DNA of 49,069 nucleotides, from contig CAYYZO010000021.1 of NCBI GenBank assembly GCA_964476185.1, positions 1-49,069 on the forward strand. The letters are read 5' to 3'. Source of the DNA: DATNBU01 sp964476185 (GTDB lineage: Bacteria; Desulfobacterota; Binatia; UBA1149; CAITLU01). The notes below the pieces were generated by a model. It searched no databases. It saw only the letters and a program-made list of their open reading frames with translations, and had not been told where the DNA came from. Position 1 is the stretch's first letter. Each line of letters opens with the position of its first letter. Both the position numbers and the translations under genes were made by a program. Below are positions 31,369 to 39,927 of this stretch, one piece after another.

Positions 31369-32421
31369 TCAGCGGCGCGACGCGAGGTACGCGGCCGCCG
31401 CCTCCGAGAGCAGCGCGGCGAACATCGGCACGATGTCGCGCTGCGAGGCGATCTCCGGTCGCCCCGCCGGCCAGCCGAGGTAGCTCAGGCCGCGCGCGAG
31501 CAACAAGTCCTCGAGCGCCTCGAGTTCCGCGGCCGGGAACTCGCGCACACCGCGGTAGCCCTCGAGGTATCCGGCGAGTCCCGCATCGAACCCGCCGCTG
31601 ATCTGCAGCGGGAACAGCGAAGTCGTCATCTCGAACCCGACCCACGACCAGCCGAAGTCGTCGAAGTCGATGATCCGCCGCGCGCCCGCCGCGTCGACGA
31701 GGATGTTGTCCGGCACGAGGTCGCCGTGGATCAGGACGTCGGCGGGACCGAGCGCCCGCAGGCGCTCGCGCACGACGTCGCGCGCCGCGCACAGGACGCG
31801 CCTTTGTTCGGGCGAGATCTCGCCCAGTTCCTCGAAGCGGCCGAACGTCGGGTTGTCACCGACGAGCGACTCGACGTCCCAGGACGGTCGCGAGAATGGC
31901 TGCGGCCGCTTCCAGTCGCGCGCGATCTCGTGCATGCGCGCGGCAGTGGCGCCGACGGATCGATAGAGATCCCGCAGCGAGTCGTCGGAGGCGCTCACTC
32001 CTCCCTCGAGCGTTCCCGGCGGAGCGCCGTCGACCCACGCGAGCAGGTCGCACTGGCGCGGCTCCGGCACGCCCGGCGCGCTCGCGGTGACGACCAGGGC
32101 GCCGTCCCGCGCGGCGATCGCGCCAGGTGTCGCGATCCCGGCGGAGTCGAGTTCGCGCATCCACGCCAGTTCGCACTCGATGTCGAGGTCCGTTCGGTAG
32201 CGCGGCCGGTGGACGCGCAGGACCGCGCGGTCGCCGGACGCGCCGTGCACGGCGAAGACCGCGTTCTCCCTGTATTTGACGAGCTCGAGCCGGGGAGCCT
32301 CGAGCTCCCACGACTCGAGCGCGCGCTGCGCGAGCCGCCGAAGAGCCTGGACCTGGTCGGCCTCGGGCTGCGAAGCGAACGTGGAAGACGTGTCGCCGGC
32401 CGCGCGGTCGCGGGACGCCAT
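31369..32421 (-). CDS. SrkA/RdoA-like phosphotransferase-family kinase
   Basis: A 350-residue protein of the aminoglycoside-phosphotransferase (APH) fold. VKYRENAVFAVHGASGDRAVLRVHRP is the N-lobe with the ATP Lys. VLIHGDLVPDNILVD (about 233-247) is the catalytic loop HGDxxxxN, and IIDFDDFGWSWVGFEMTTSLF (about 252-272) the metal Asp, with the DFDD and following aromatic pattern typical of SrkA/YihE, a stress-linked Ser/Thr kinase, and of homoserine-kinase-like relatives. The ATG overlaps the stop of the Hsp70 gene (TGATG), so it is made with the chaperone. A role in protein damage or stress control is inferred from that context. Confidence 0.85.
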   Translation of the reverse strand: MASRDRAAGDTSSTFASQPEADQVQALRRLAQRALESWELEAPRLELVKYRENAVFAVHGASGDRAVLRVHRPRYRTDLDIECELAWMRELDSAGIATPGAIAARDGALVVTASAPGVPEPRQCDLLAWVDGAPPGTLEGGVSASDDSLRDLYRSVGATAARMHEIARDWKRPQPFSRPSWDVESLVGDNPTFGRFEELGEISPEQRRVLCAARDVVRERLRALGPADVLIHGDLVPDNILVDAAGARRIIDFDDFGWSWVGFEMTTSLFPLQISGGFDAGLAGYLEGYRGVREFPAAELEALEDLLLARGLSYLGWPAGRPEIASQRDIVPMFAALLSEAAAAYLASRR

Positions 32422-34244
32422 CAGGCCTGGGGGGACGCGACGCTGTCCTTCGCGCGCGAGATCATCTCGCGCAGCGAAGATCGCGAACGCTCGAGGTCCT
32501 TCAGCGACGCGTCGCCGCCGTGCAGCAGGGAGCGGAACTCGGCCATGGTCTGCTCGAGCCCGATGCGTGCCACGCCGGGCATGGTCGAGGCGTGCTCGCC
32601 GAGGACTTTCTCGGCGGCCTCCAGGGCCGCGCGATCGGCGGGTGCGATCTGCGGCTCGACCTCGCGCTGAAGGCGCTCGATGTTCTCCGGCGACCACCCG
32701 ACCGACGCCTGGGTCTTCGAATCGCCGAGCGCGGGCTCCTGCGCCGTCTGCGTCCTGGCCGAGACGGACACCGACTGGGAGCGCCCGGTGCTGCGATCGC
32801 GCGCGCTGACCTTGACCATGCCGTTGATGTCGATCGCGAACGTCACGTCGATCTGCGGCGTTCCGGACGGCGCAGGCCTCAGTCCCTCGAGATCGAAGCG
32901 CCCGAGCGAGTCGTTGAGCCGGCCTTGTTCGTTCTCGCCCTGCACGACGTGGACCTCGACGCTCGTCTGGCCGTCGGTTGCCGTCGTGAACGTGCGCATC
33001 GCCTCGGTCGGGATCGTCGTGTTGCGCGGGATGACGACCGCGGTCTGCCCGTCGTGCGTCTCGACGCCGAGCGAAAGCGACGTCACGTCGAGCAGCACGA
33101 GGCCCTTGACCTCCCCGCTGATCACGCCGGCCTGCACGGCCGCTCCGAGCGCGACGACCTCGTCCGGATTGACCGTCCGGCGAGGCTCCTTGCAGAAGAA
33201 CGAAGCGACCCGCTGCTGCACGAGCGGGATGCGCGAGGAGCCCCCGACGAGGACCACGTCGTCGATCTCGCGGGAAGTCTTGCCGGCGTCCTTCAGCACC
33301 TGCTCGCAGGAGGTGAGCGTGCGGTCGACGAGATCGGACATCATTTCCTCGAGTTGCGCCCGCGTCATCTGGCACTCGAGGTGCACGGGGCCGCTCGAGT
33401 TGGCGGCGAGGAACGGCAGGTTGATCTCGGTCGCGGTGCGCGACGAAAGGTCGATCTTCGCGGTCTCGGCGGCTTCCCGCAGCCGCTGGTGCGCGGCGGC
33501 GTCGCCGTTGATGTGCACGCCGGTCTTGTCCTCGAACTGCTTGAGAAGCCACGCGACGATGCGCGTGTCGATGTCGTCGCCTCCGAGGTGCGTGTCGCCG
33601 TGGGTCGCGATGACTTCCACGACCTCGTCGCTGACCGACAGCACGGAGACGTCGAACGTCCCCCCGCCGAAGTCGTAGACCGCGATGGTCTTCTCGTGGT
33701 TCTTGTCCAGCCCGTACGCGAGGGCCGCGGCGGTCGGCTCATTGATGATCCGGCGGACCTCGAGCCCGGCGAGGCGTCCCGCCTCCTTGGTGGCGGCGCG
33801 CTGCGCGTCGTTGAAGTAGGCGGGGACCGTGATCACCGCGTCCTCGACGCTCTCGCCGAGGAACGCTTCCGCCGACTTCTTGAGTTCCCGCAGCACGTGT
33901 GCCGAGATCAGCTCGGGCGCGTAGCGGCGGTCCTCGACGAGGATGACCGCCTGGCCGTTCTCCCCGCGGGCGACTTCGTACGGGACCGCGTCCCGATCCT
34001 CGGCAACCGAGTCGAAGGACCGGCCGATGAAGCGCTTGGCGGAAGTGATGGTACGGCGGGCGTTCGCGACGGCCTGGCGGCGGGCGACGTCGCCGATGAA
34101 CACGTCGCCATTGGCGCCGAACGCGACGACCGACGGCGTCAGGCGGCTGCCCTGCTCGCTGGCGATCAGACGCGGTTCACGGCCGTCCCAGACGGCCATG
34201 ACGGAGTTCGTCGTGCCGAGATCGATGCCGAGAATTTTTCCCAT
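32421..34244 (-). CDS. Hsp70 (DnaK-family) chaperone
   Basis: A 607-residue Hsp70. The ATPase domain (about 1-370) has LGIDLGTTNSVMAVWDG, VITVPAYFNDAQR, NEPTAAALAYGLD, VYDFGGGTFDVSVL and DDVVLVGGSSRIPLVQ. The linker LVLLDVTSLSLGVETHDG leads to a peptide-binding domain (about 380-500) and a short helical lid (about 515-600). The acidic EEVD-like or GxxDAEF tail of canonical DnaK is missing and the lid is a little short, so this may be a specialised paralogue with its own J partner rather than the main dnaK. It is the second gene of a three-gene unit, 99 nt after the J-domain gene and overlapping the kinase gene. No grpE is present here. Confidence 0.95.
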   Translation of the reverse strand: MGKILGIDLGTTNSVMAVWDGREPRLIASEQGSRLTPSVVAFGANGDVFIGDVARRQAVANARRTITSAKRFIGRSFDSVAEDRDAVPYEVARGENGQAVILVEDRRYAPELISAHVLRELKKSAEAFLGESVEDAVITVPAYFNDAQRAATKEAGRLAGLEVRRIINEPTAAALAYGLDKNHEKTIAVYDFGGGTFDVSVLSVSDEVVEVIATHGDTHLGGDDIDTRIVAWLLKQFEDKTGVHINGDAAAHQRLREAAETAKIDLSSRTATEINLPFLAANSSGPVHLECQMTRAQLEEMMSDLVDRTLTSCEQVLKDAGKTSREIDDVVLVGGSSRIPLVQQRVASFFCKEPRRTVNPDEVVALGAAVQAGVISGEVKGLVLLDVTSLSLGVETHDGQTAVVIPRNTTIPTEAMRTFTTATDGQTSVEVHVVQGENEQGRLNDSLGRFDLEGLRPAPSGTPQIDVTFAIDINGMVKVSARDRSTGRSQSVSVSARTQTAQEPALGDSKTQASVGWSPENIERLQREVEPQIAPADRAALEAAEKVLGEHASTMPGVARIGLEQTMAEFRSLLHGGDASLKDLERSRSSLREMISRAKDSVASPQA

Positions 34245-34343
34245 CGTCGTGAGCCCGGGCCCGGAGTTTCCCTCCGTTCCCAGGTTGTCTCCCCCTGCCC
34301 GCGGCTTGTGCCGCGCCCTGTGGGCGCCCGATGGCGCCGTTCG

Positions 34344-34910
34344 TCAGCGTGCCCTGCGTCCTGCCGGAAGTCCGGCAATCGCCTGCGCGCGTTCCTCGAG
34401 TCCGTGGTCATCCAGGTACTCGACACCGGCTGCCGTGATCATGCAGCCGCCCCCGTCGGATCGCGTCATGTATCCCTTCTCTCGCAGATACCAGAAACTG
34501 AACTCAAGATGCTCGCGAGGAATTCCCAGTAACCCCTCGATTTCAAACATCGGGACCGAAGGATGTTCGGGGTCCCGCCGGCGCTTGTTGTAGAGCAGGC
34601 TCAACACGCCGAAACGGATCTCCTTGTCGGAGCTGACGCCTCCGGCGGCCTCCTTCGCGTCATAGAGCCGCCACTTGACCTGCTTCTGCTGCTGGTGGTG
34701 CACGTCGAACTGCGCGCGCAGCTCGGGATCGCTCAACACCTTGTACGCCTGCAGGATCAGCGTGAAGCGTTCGGCGTCGCCGGTCTCCTGATTGTCCGGG
34801 TGATACCGCTGCGCGAGCAGGCGATAGACACGGGCAACGGTGTCGGGATGCGCGCTGGGGCTGATCTCGAGCACGTCGTAGAAATCGATGAAGTTGTCCT
34901 GGGCACTCAT
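34344..34910 (-). CDS. J-domain protein with C-terminal winged-helix-like domain
   Basis: A 188-residue protein. Residues 8-75 are a J domain (DFYDVLEISPSAHPDTVARVYRLLAQRYHPDNQ) with the HPD triad at YHPDN. The G/F-rich and zinc-finger parts of DnaJ are missing. After a charged linker (QQQKQVKWRLYD), residues 95-175 look like a winged helix (EIRFGVLSLLYNKRRRDPEHPSV, EIEGLLGIPREHLEFSFWYLREKGYM, CMITAAGVEYLDDHG). It should stimulate the adjacent Hsp70 and direct it, perhaps to DNA-bound or nucleic-acid clients. GGGAGAG stands before the ATG at 34910, favoured over 34919. It is the first gene of the J/Hsp70/kinase unit. Confidence 0.9.
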   Translation of the reverse strand: MSAQDNFIDFYDVLEISPSAHPDTVARVYRLLAQRYHPDNQETGDAERFTLILQAYKVLSDPELRAQFDVHHQQQKQVKWRLYDAKEAAGGVSSDKEIRFGVLSLLYNKRRRDPEHPSVPMFEIEGLLGIPREHLEFSFWYLREKGYMTRSDGGGCMITAAGVEYLDDHGLEERAQAIAGLPAGRRAR

Positions 34911-34940
34911 CTCTCCCACCCCGGCTCCTCTCGCGCTGCG

Positions 34941-34979
34941 AACATATGGCCCCTTTTGCGACTTTTAGTCAAAACTAAA
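34941..34979 (-). promoter_or_regulatory. Promoter with palindrome over the -35 box, upstream of the J/Hsp70 operon
   Basis: In an AT-rich island, the minus strand reads TTGACT (34972-34967), an 18-nt spacer, then CATATG. This is a plausible sigma-70 promoter with a strong -35 and a modest -10. The -35 lies inside an inverted repeat, TTTAGT (34964-34969) and ACTAAA (34974-34979) with 4 nt between, which is well placed for a repressor. It is not a CIRCE element and not a sigma-32 promoter by consensus. Confidence 0.5.
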
Positions 34980-35061
34980 GAGCACTTCAGCAACACGGCC
35001 GGGCCGGCACGGGACGAACGTTCCGGATCCGCCCTCCTGCCACCCCGGTTGGAGTCCTCTC

Positions 35062-36315
35062 CTACCTGCTGCCCTCGACTTCGGCCAGCGCCGCATCGAG
35101 CCGCTGGAGCAGCCGGTCACAGGTTTCGTCGTCCATCCGCAGCCCCACTTTGAACTGCAGGACCGACGGCGCATAGCCGGAAAACATGGCCCAGACGCCC
35201 TTCTCGTACAGCGCGCGCGACAGCTGCATCGCCCCGAGCTCCCCGGCCGTCTCGAGCCCGATGACGAGCCCTTTCTGGCGGACGCCGACGAGGAACGACC
35301 GGCGGCGGCGGATCTGCGCCAGACCCGCCGCCACCCGCTCGGCCAGCCGGCGCGCGCCGGCCAGCACCTCCGGCCTCGAGCAGATGTCGAGCACGGCCGT
35401 CGCCACCCGGCAGCCCGGCTCCGCGCCGCCGAACGTCGAGACGTAGGCCCAGCCCTGGTCGGCCAGCCACGCCCCGACTTCCCTGGTCATGACGATCGCG
35501 GAGATCGGGTAGAGTCCGCCCGACAGTCCCTTTCCCGTGACCAGGATGTCCGGCTCGACGCCCCAGGCCTCGATGCCCCAGAGGTGACCCGTCCGGCCGA
35601 GTCCGGTCTGGACCTCGTCCGCCACGTAGAGCGTCCCGAAACGCTCACACAACGCCTTCACTCCTGCGAGATAACCACCTGAAGGAACAGGGAATCCGTA
35701 GGTGGCCGGAATCGTCTCCATCAACACGGCCGCGACCTCGCGACCTTCGAGGGCCCGTTCCATCGCGGGCAGGTCGTCGAACGGCACCGTGACGAACTCC
35801 GCCGGATAGTCGGAGTGGAAGTACGAGGCCATGTCGTCGCGCCCGGCCGCGGCGGCAAGCCCGGTGCGGCCGTGGAACGCCGCCTCGAGCGCGACGATGC
35901 GGCGGCGGCCGGTCGCCCGGCGCGCAACCCGGATCGCGAGGTCGTTGGCCTCGCTGCCCGACGGCACGAAGACGGAGTAGTGGAGGTCCCCCGGCGTCAG
36001 CGCGGCCAGGCGTTCAGCCAGTTCGCCGCGGGCCTCGGAAGGGAAGTGGTGGTTGCCGACGTCCAGGTCGTCAAGGCTGCGGCGCAGCACCTCGACGAGT
36101 TCGGGCGGCCGGTGGCCGAGGTTGAAGGTTCCGCCGTTCAGGTGGACGTCGATCAGCTCGTGGCCGTCGAGGTCCCAGATCCGGTAGCCTTCCCTGCGGC
36201 CGATGACAAGCGGCACGCCCAGGTTCTGCCAGGCGGCGACGCGGGCCGGCATCAGGTATTCGCGGCAAAGATCGAGCGCCCGCTGCTTGCGGGCCGAATG
36301 CGGTCGTTCGCTCAT
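35062..36315 (-). CDS. Class III (PLP) aminotransferase
   Basis: A 417-residue fold-type I enzyme. FVPSGSEANDLAIRVAR (about 113-129) holds the cofactor phosphate, LYVADEVQTGLGRTG (about 229-243) the PLP-ring Asp, and ILVTGKGLSGGLYPISA (about 259-275) the Schiff-base Lys. AFHGRTG is also kept. Similar proteins include ornithine/acetylornithine, 4-aminobutyrate and beta-amino-acid aminotransferases; sequence alone does not say which. An AraC-type regulator gene ends 63 nt upstream in the same direction and may control it. The start at 36315 gives a usual family N-terminus. Confidence 0.93.
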   Translation of the reverse strand: MSERPHSARKQRALDLCREYLMPARVAAWQNLGVPLVIGRREGYRIWDLDGHELIDVHLNGGTFNLGHRPPELVEVLRRSLDDLDVGNHHFPSEARGELAERLAALTPGDLHYSVFVPSGSEANDLAIRVARRATGRRRIVALEAAFHGRTGLAAAAGRDDMASYFHSDYPAEFVTVPFDDLPAMERALEGREVAAVLMETIPATYGFPVPSGGYLAGVKALCERFGTLYVADEVQTGLGRTGHLWGIEAWGVEPDILVTGKGLSGGLYPISAIVMTREVGAWLADQGWAYVSTFGGAEPGCRVATAVLDICSRPEVLAGARRLAERVAAGLAQIRRRRSFLVGVRQKGLVIGLETAGELGAMQLSRALYEKGVWAMFSGYAPSVLQFKVGLRMDDETCDRLLQRLDAALAEVEGSR

Positions 36316-36378
36316 GGCGGGGCGGCCTCCGGCGCTGGCGCCTTCTTATCGCCGCAGCGCGCGAGGCGCGACCGGCCC

Positions 36379-37185
36379 TCACGCGCCCTGCGGCGTCGCG
36401 TCGTCGATCCCGTCGCAGAAGACCGCGTCGATCTCCCTCGTCCCCGAGGACAGGAACGAGGGCGGCAACCCGAACGTGTCGCGGAAGGTCCGCGACATGT
36501 GCGCGCTGTCGGCGAATCCCGCTTCGTGCGCCGCTTCGGTCAGCGAATGCCCGCGCAGCGCCAGCTCGATCACGCGACGAAGCCTCAACCACAGCACGAA
36601 GCGCCGCACCGGCACGCCGGTTTCCGCGCGGAACAGGTGCGCGAGGTGGCTCTCGCTGACCCCGGCGACCTCCGCGACTTCCGTGATGCGGATCCGGCTG
36701 CCCAGGTTGTCGCGAAGCCACTGCTGCGCGCGGCGGACGCGCGCGTCGACCGGCCGCAGTCCCCCCTCGTCCACGTCGAGTCCCATCAGCTGACGCGCCA
36801 CCACGTTGGCCTGCTCGCGATCCTCGACGAGGAGGAGCCGGTCGAGCTCGGCCAGCACGTCGGGGTCCGGCTCCAGCGGGACGATCGGGCCGGCGCCGGG
36901 GTGCAGGGCCGCCGCGTCGGCGAACTCGTCCGTTTCCGGATCGACCAGGATCAGGGCGGCCAGCCCGTCCCCCGACTCGAACTGATGGGAGCGGTCCGGC
37001 GCCACCAGGAAGCCGCGTGCGCGCAGCCACTGGCCCCACGCGACGGTGCGCACGCGCAGGGTGCCGGTCGCCGAGAAACAGAACTGCGCCGCGTGGTGCC
37101 GGTGCAGGTCGGCTTCGATGCCGTAACCGAGGAAGAACAGGCGGTGGGGCCACAGGAAGACCCGGGAACGCTCGAGCACCGTCAC
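36379..37185 (-). CDS. AraC-family transcriptional regulator
   Basis: A 268-residue protein with GTG start. The N-terminal part (about 1-140) is a cupin-like sensor (HHAAQFCFSATGTLRVRTVAWG). The C-terminal AraC domain has two helix-turn-helix units: IRITEVAEVAGVSESHLAHLFRAETGVPVRRFVLWLRLRR and LTEAAHEAGFADSAHMSRTFRDTFGLPPSFL. It probably acts as an activator for the aminotransferase gene 63 nt downstream or for the divergent DUF3703 gene 98 nt away. The ligand is unknown. Confidence 0.93.
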   Translation of the reverse strand: MTVLERSRVFLWPHRLFFLGYGIEADLHRHHAAQFCFSATGTLRVRTVAWGQWLRARGFLVAPDRSHQFESGDGLAALILVDPETDEFADAAALHPGAGPIVPLEPDPDVLAELDRLLLVEDREQANVVARQLMGLDVDEGGLRPVDARVRRAQQWLRDNLGSRIRITEVAEVAGVSESHLAHLFRAETGVPVRRFVLWLRLRRVIELALRGHSLTEAAHEAGFADSAHMSRTFRDTFGLPPSFLSSGTREIDAVFCDGIDDATPQGA

Positions 37186-37283
37186 GCGTCCGGACAGTGG
37201 CGATCTTCGCAGGTTTGTTCAAGCCGGGCCGCGTCGGCTGCGGCACACTGCGGCGTCCGCATCGCCTTCCGGGGAGGAACGAC

Positions 37284-37628
37284 ATGTCCCGCGTCCTGCG
37301 AAACGCTTTCGAACGGGAAATGGCCGAGGCGCGCAGGTGCTGGCTCGCCGGCCGCTTCGACCTCGCCTTCGCGCACCTCGAGCGCGCGCACGTGCTCGGC
37401 CAGCGCCACGTCGTGCCGCACGGGCGCAGCCACTGGTGGATGCTGCGCGTCGGCGTCGCGCGCCGGCGACCCGGCGAGGTCGCCGGCCAGTTCGCACGCA
37501 TCGTGATCGGGACGGTCGGATCGGCGATCGGGATCGTGCCGGTCGGCAACACCGGAGGCACCGACGTCTCGATGTTCGCGCGGCGGCCGATCCCGTCCGA
37601 TCTTGCCGAACTGCTCGGGCGGGAGTGA
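37284..37628 (+). CDS. DUF3703-family protein
   Basis: A 114-residue protein matching the DUF3703 pattern: an N-terminal helical pair (EREMAEARRCWLAGRFDLAFAHLERAHVLGQRHVVPHGRSHWWML) with conserved His, Arg and Trp residues, then RPGEVAGQFARIVIG and GNTGGTDVSMFARRPIP at the end. Members are often listed near metal-resistance genes in proteobacteria, but no function is known. GGGGAGG is 7-13 nt before the ATG. Its stop is 14 nt from the stop of the opposing pgl. Confidence 0.85.
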   Translation: MSRVLRNAFEREMAEARRCWLAGRFDLAFAHLERAHVLGQRHVVPHGRSHWWMLRVGVARRRPGEVAGQFARIVIGTVGSAIGIVPVGNTGGTDVSMFARRPIPSDLAELLGRE

Positions 37629-37642
37629 GCGGCAGGCCGGCT

Positions 37643-38407
37643 TCAGGCCTCGTCTGGTCGCTCGATCCCGGCCGGATCGAGCGACCAGGCCGCGTCCTCG
37701 TCGGCGACGAACGTGAGGTCGCCTCGCGCGGGATGCACCCGCGAGGCCGGCAACGCCCCGTCCCGCTCGCCGACCACGCGCGCGAGCGCCTCGGCCTTCT
37801 CGCGGCCGGTGACGAGGAACAGCGCCTCGCGCGCGGCGTTGATCACGTCGAACGTCAACGTGATGCGCCAGGTCCCCGAGGACGGCGCCCGGTTCGCGAC
37901 CGCGACGCTCCCGGGCGGCGCCGCCAGCGCCGCCGATCCCGGGAACAGCGACGCCGTGTGCCCGTCGGTTCCGAGGCCGAGCAGCACGAGGTCGAAGCTC
38001 GGCAGCGCGTCGGCGGAGCGCGGGAGACGCCGTCGCAGCGCGAGCGAGTAGAGTTCCGCCGCTTTCTGCGGCGAGCCGGCGCCGGTATCCACGGCGCAGA
38101 CCTGGTGCGGGGGGATCGGCACGCGGTCGAGCAGCGCTTCGCGCGCGAGGCGCGCGTTGCTGTCCGGATGCGACGAGGGAACCCAGCGCTCGTCGCCGAA
38201 GAAGACGGTCCACGAACGGAACCCGGCCGGTTCGCCCGCGAGCCGCTCGTACAGCCGCCGGGGCGTGGATCCGCCGGCCAGCGCCACGCAGAACGCGCCC
38301 CGCTCGGCGAGTGCCCGGCGTTCGGCCGCGAGCACGATGCGGCAGGCCACGGCAGCCGCGCGGTCCGCGTCGGCGGCGACGACGATGCGCACGCCGGCCA
38401 TCCTCAT
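37643..38407 (-). CDS. pgl: 6-phosphogluconolactonase
   Basis: A 254-residue enzyme of the DevB/Pgl type, part of the NagB fold. FCVALAGGSTPRRLYERL (about 39-56), WTVFFGDERWVPSSHPDSN (about 66-84) and DLVLLGLGTDGHTASLFPG (about 138-156) are the three family motifs, with the catalytic His in DGHTASLFP. It hydrolyses 6-phosphogluconolactone, the product of Zwf. The ATG at 38407 overlaps the zwf stop (ATGA), which decides it over an ATG two codons later. It is the last gene of gnd-zwf-pgl. Confidence 0.95.
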   Translation of the reverse strand: MRMAGVRIVVAADADRAAAVACRIVLAAERRALAERGAFCVALAGGSTPRRLYERLAGEPAGFRSWTVFFGDERWVPSSHPDSNARLAREALLDRVPIPPHQVCAVDTGAGSPQKAAELYSLALRRRLPRSADALPSFDLVLLGLGTDGHTASLFPGSAALAAPPGSVAVANRAPSSGTWRITLTFDVINAAREALFLVTGREKAEALARVVGERDGALPASRVHPARGDLTFVADEDAAWSLDPAGIERPDEA

Positions 38408-39927
38408 GCCTCCGGCATGCGCCAGCGCCTTCCGTCGCGCGCGAGCAGGTCGAACGATTCCTTCGGCCCCCAGGTGCCGGCGGCGTAGTTCGGGAACTGG
38501 TGCGCGGGCAGTGCCCCCCAGACGTCGAGCACCGGCGCGACGATCGACCACGCGGCGTCCACCATGTCGGCGCGCTGGAACAGGGTCTGGTCGCCCGTGA
38601 ACGCGTCGTGCAGCAGGCGCTCGTAGCCGGTCGCGACCGGTTCGCCGAAGTGCTCCGCGTACTGGAAGTCCATGTCCACGCTCCCGATCCGCATCGTCGC
38701 GCCGGGGATTTTCGCCCCGAAGCTGAGAGAGATGCCCTCGTCGGGCTGGATGCGGATCACGAGCTGGTTCGCCTGCAGGTCGCAGATCGCGGTGTTGCGG
38801 AACAGCGCGAACGGCGGGCGGCGGAACTGCACGACGACCTCGGTCATGCGCTCGGGCATCGCCTTGCCGACGCGCAGGTAGAACGGCACGTCCTTCCAGC
38901 GCCAGTTGTCGATCTCGAGCTTCATCGCGACGAACGTCTCGGTCTTCGACAGCGAATCCACGCGGTGTTCCTGCCGGTAGTCCACGAACGCGCGGTCGCC
39001 GATGCGGCCCGCGCCGTACTGCCCCCGCACCGCGTGCGTGAGGACGTCCTCCGGCGACATCGGCTGCACCGCGCGCAGCACCTTCGACTGCTCGTCGCGC
39101 ACGGCGTCGGCGTCAAACGAGATCGGCGGCTCGAGCGCGACCAGCGAGATCAGCTGGAAGATGTGGTTCGGCACCATGTCGCGAAGCGCGCCCGCGGTCT
39201 CGTAGTAGCCTCCCCGGCCCTCGACGCCGAGAGGCTCGGCGACCGTGATCTGCACGTGATCCACGTAGCGACGGTTCCAGATCGGCTCGAAGATGCCGTT
39301 CGAGAACCGCAGCACGAGGATGTTCTGGACGGTTTCCTTCCCGAGATAGTGGTCGATGCGGTAGATCTGCTTCTCGTCGAGCAGCCGGAGCAGCGTGCGG
39401 TTGAGTTCCCGCGCCGAGGCGAGGTCGCGCCCGAACGGCTTCTCGACGATCACCCGCCGCCAGGCGCCGTTCTCCTGCGTCACCATGCCGGCCGCCGCGA
39501 GGTGCTCGACGATCGGCGCGAAGAACTCGGGCGCCGAGGCGAGGTAGAACAGGACGTTGCCGCCCGTCGCGTACGACGACGCGACCTCGGCGAGCTTCTC
39601 CTTCAGGTCGCGGTACGAGCCGGCCTCCTCGAACGAGCCCGGCACGAAGTGGAACCGCTTCTCGAGCCAGTCCCAGGTCGCCTCATCGATGCCGGACGGC
39701 GAATACGCCGCGATGTTGCGCCTGGTCTGCCCGCGGAATTCCTCGCTCGTCGTGTCGCGCCGCGCGAAGCCGATGACGGCGAACTGCTCGGGCAGCAGCT
39801 TCTCGCGCGCGAGGTTGTAGAGCGAGGGCAGGAGCTTGCGCTTGGTCAGGTCGCCGGACGCGCCGAACAGGACGAGGATGCAGGGGTTCGCCGTCGACAC
39901 CGGATCTTCGCGACCATCGCCCGTCAT
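38404..39927 (-). CDS. zwf: Glucose-6-phosphate 1-dehydrogenase
   Basis: A 507-residue enzyme of usual length. LFGASGDLTKRKLLPSLYNL (about 19-38) binds NADP, and RIDHYLGKETVQNILVLRF (about 180-198) is the G6PD signature with the catalytic His and substrate Lys. EKPFGRDLASA and the C-terminal beta-sheet domain (PPFALFRN, NQLVIRIQPDEGI) are in place. It oxidises glucose 6-phosphate to the lactone in the first step of the oxidative pentose phosphate or Entner-Doudoroff route. The start overlaps the gnd stop and the stop overlaps the pgl start (both ATGA), so all three are translationally coupled. Confidence 0.97.
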   Translation of the reverse strand: MTGDGREDPVSTANPCILVLFGASGDLTKRKLLPSLYNLAREKLLPEQFAVIGFARRDTTSEEFRGQTRRNIAAYSPSGIDEATWDWLEKRFHFVPGSFEEAGSYRDLKEKLAEVASSYATGGNVLFYLASAPEFFAPIVEHLAAAGMVTQENGAWRRVIVEKPFGRDLASARELNRTLLRLLDEKQIYRIDHYLGKETVQNILVLRFSNGIFEPIWNRRYVDHVQITVAEPLGVEGRGGYYETAGALRDMVPNHIFQLISLVALEPPISFDADAVRDEQSKVLRAVQPMSPEDVLTHAVRGQYGAGRIGDRAFVDYRQEHRVDSLSKTETFVAMKLEIDNWRWKDVPFYLRVGKAMPERMTEVVVQFRRPPFALFRNTAICDLQANQLVIRIQPDEGISLSFGAKIPGATMRIGSVDMDFQYAEHFGEPVATGYERLLHDAFTGDQTLFQRADMVDAAWSIVAPVLDVWGALPAHQFPNYAAGTWGPKESFDLLARDGRRWRMPEA

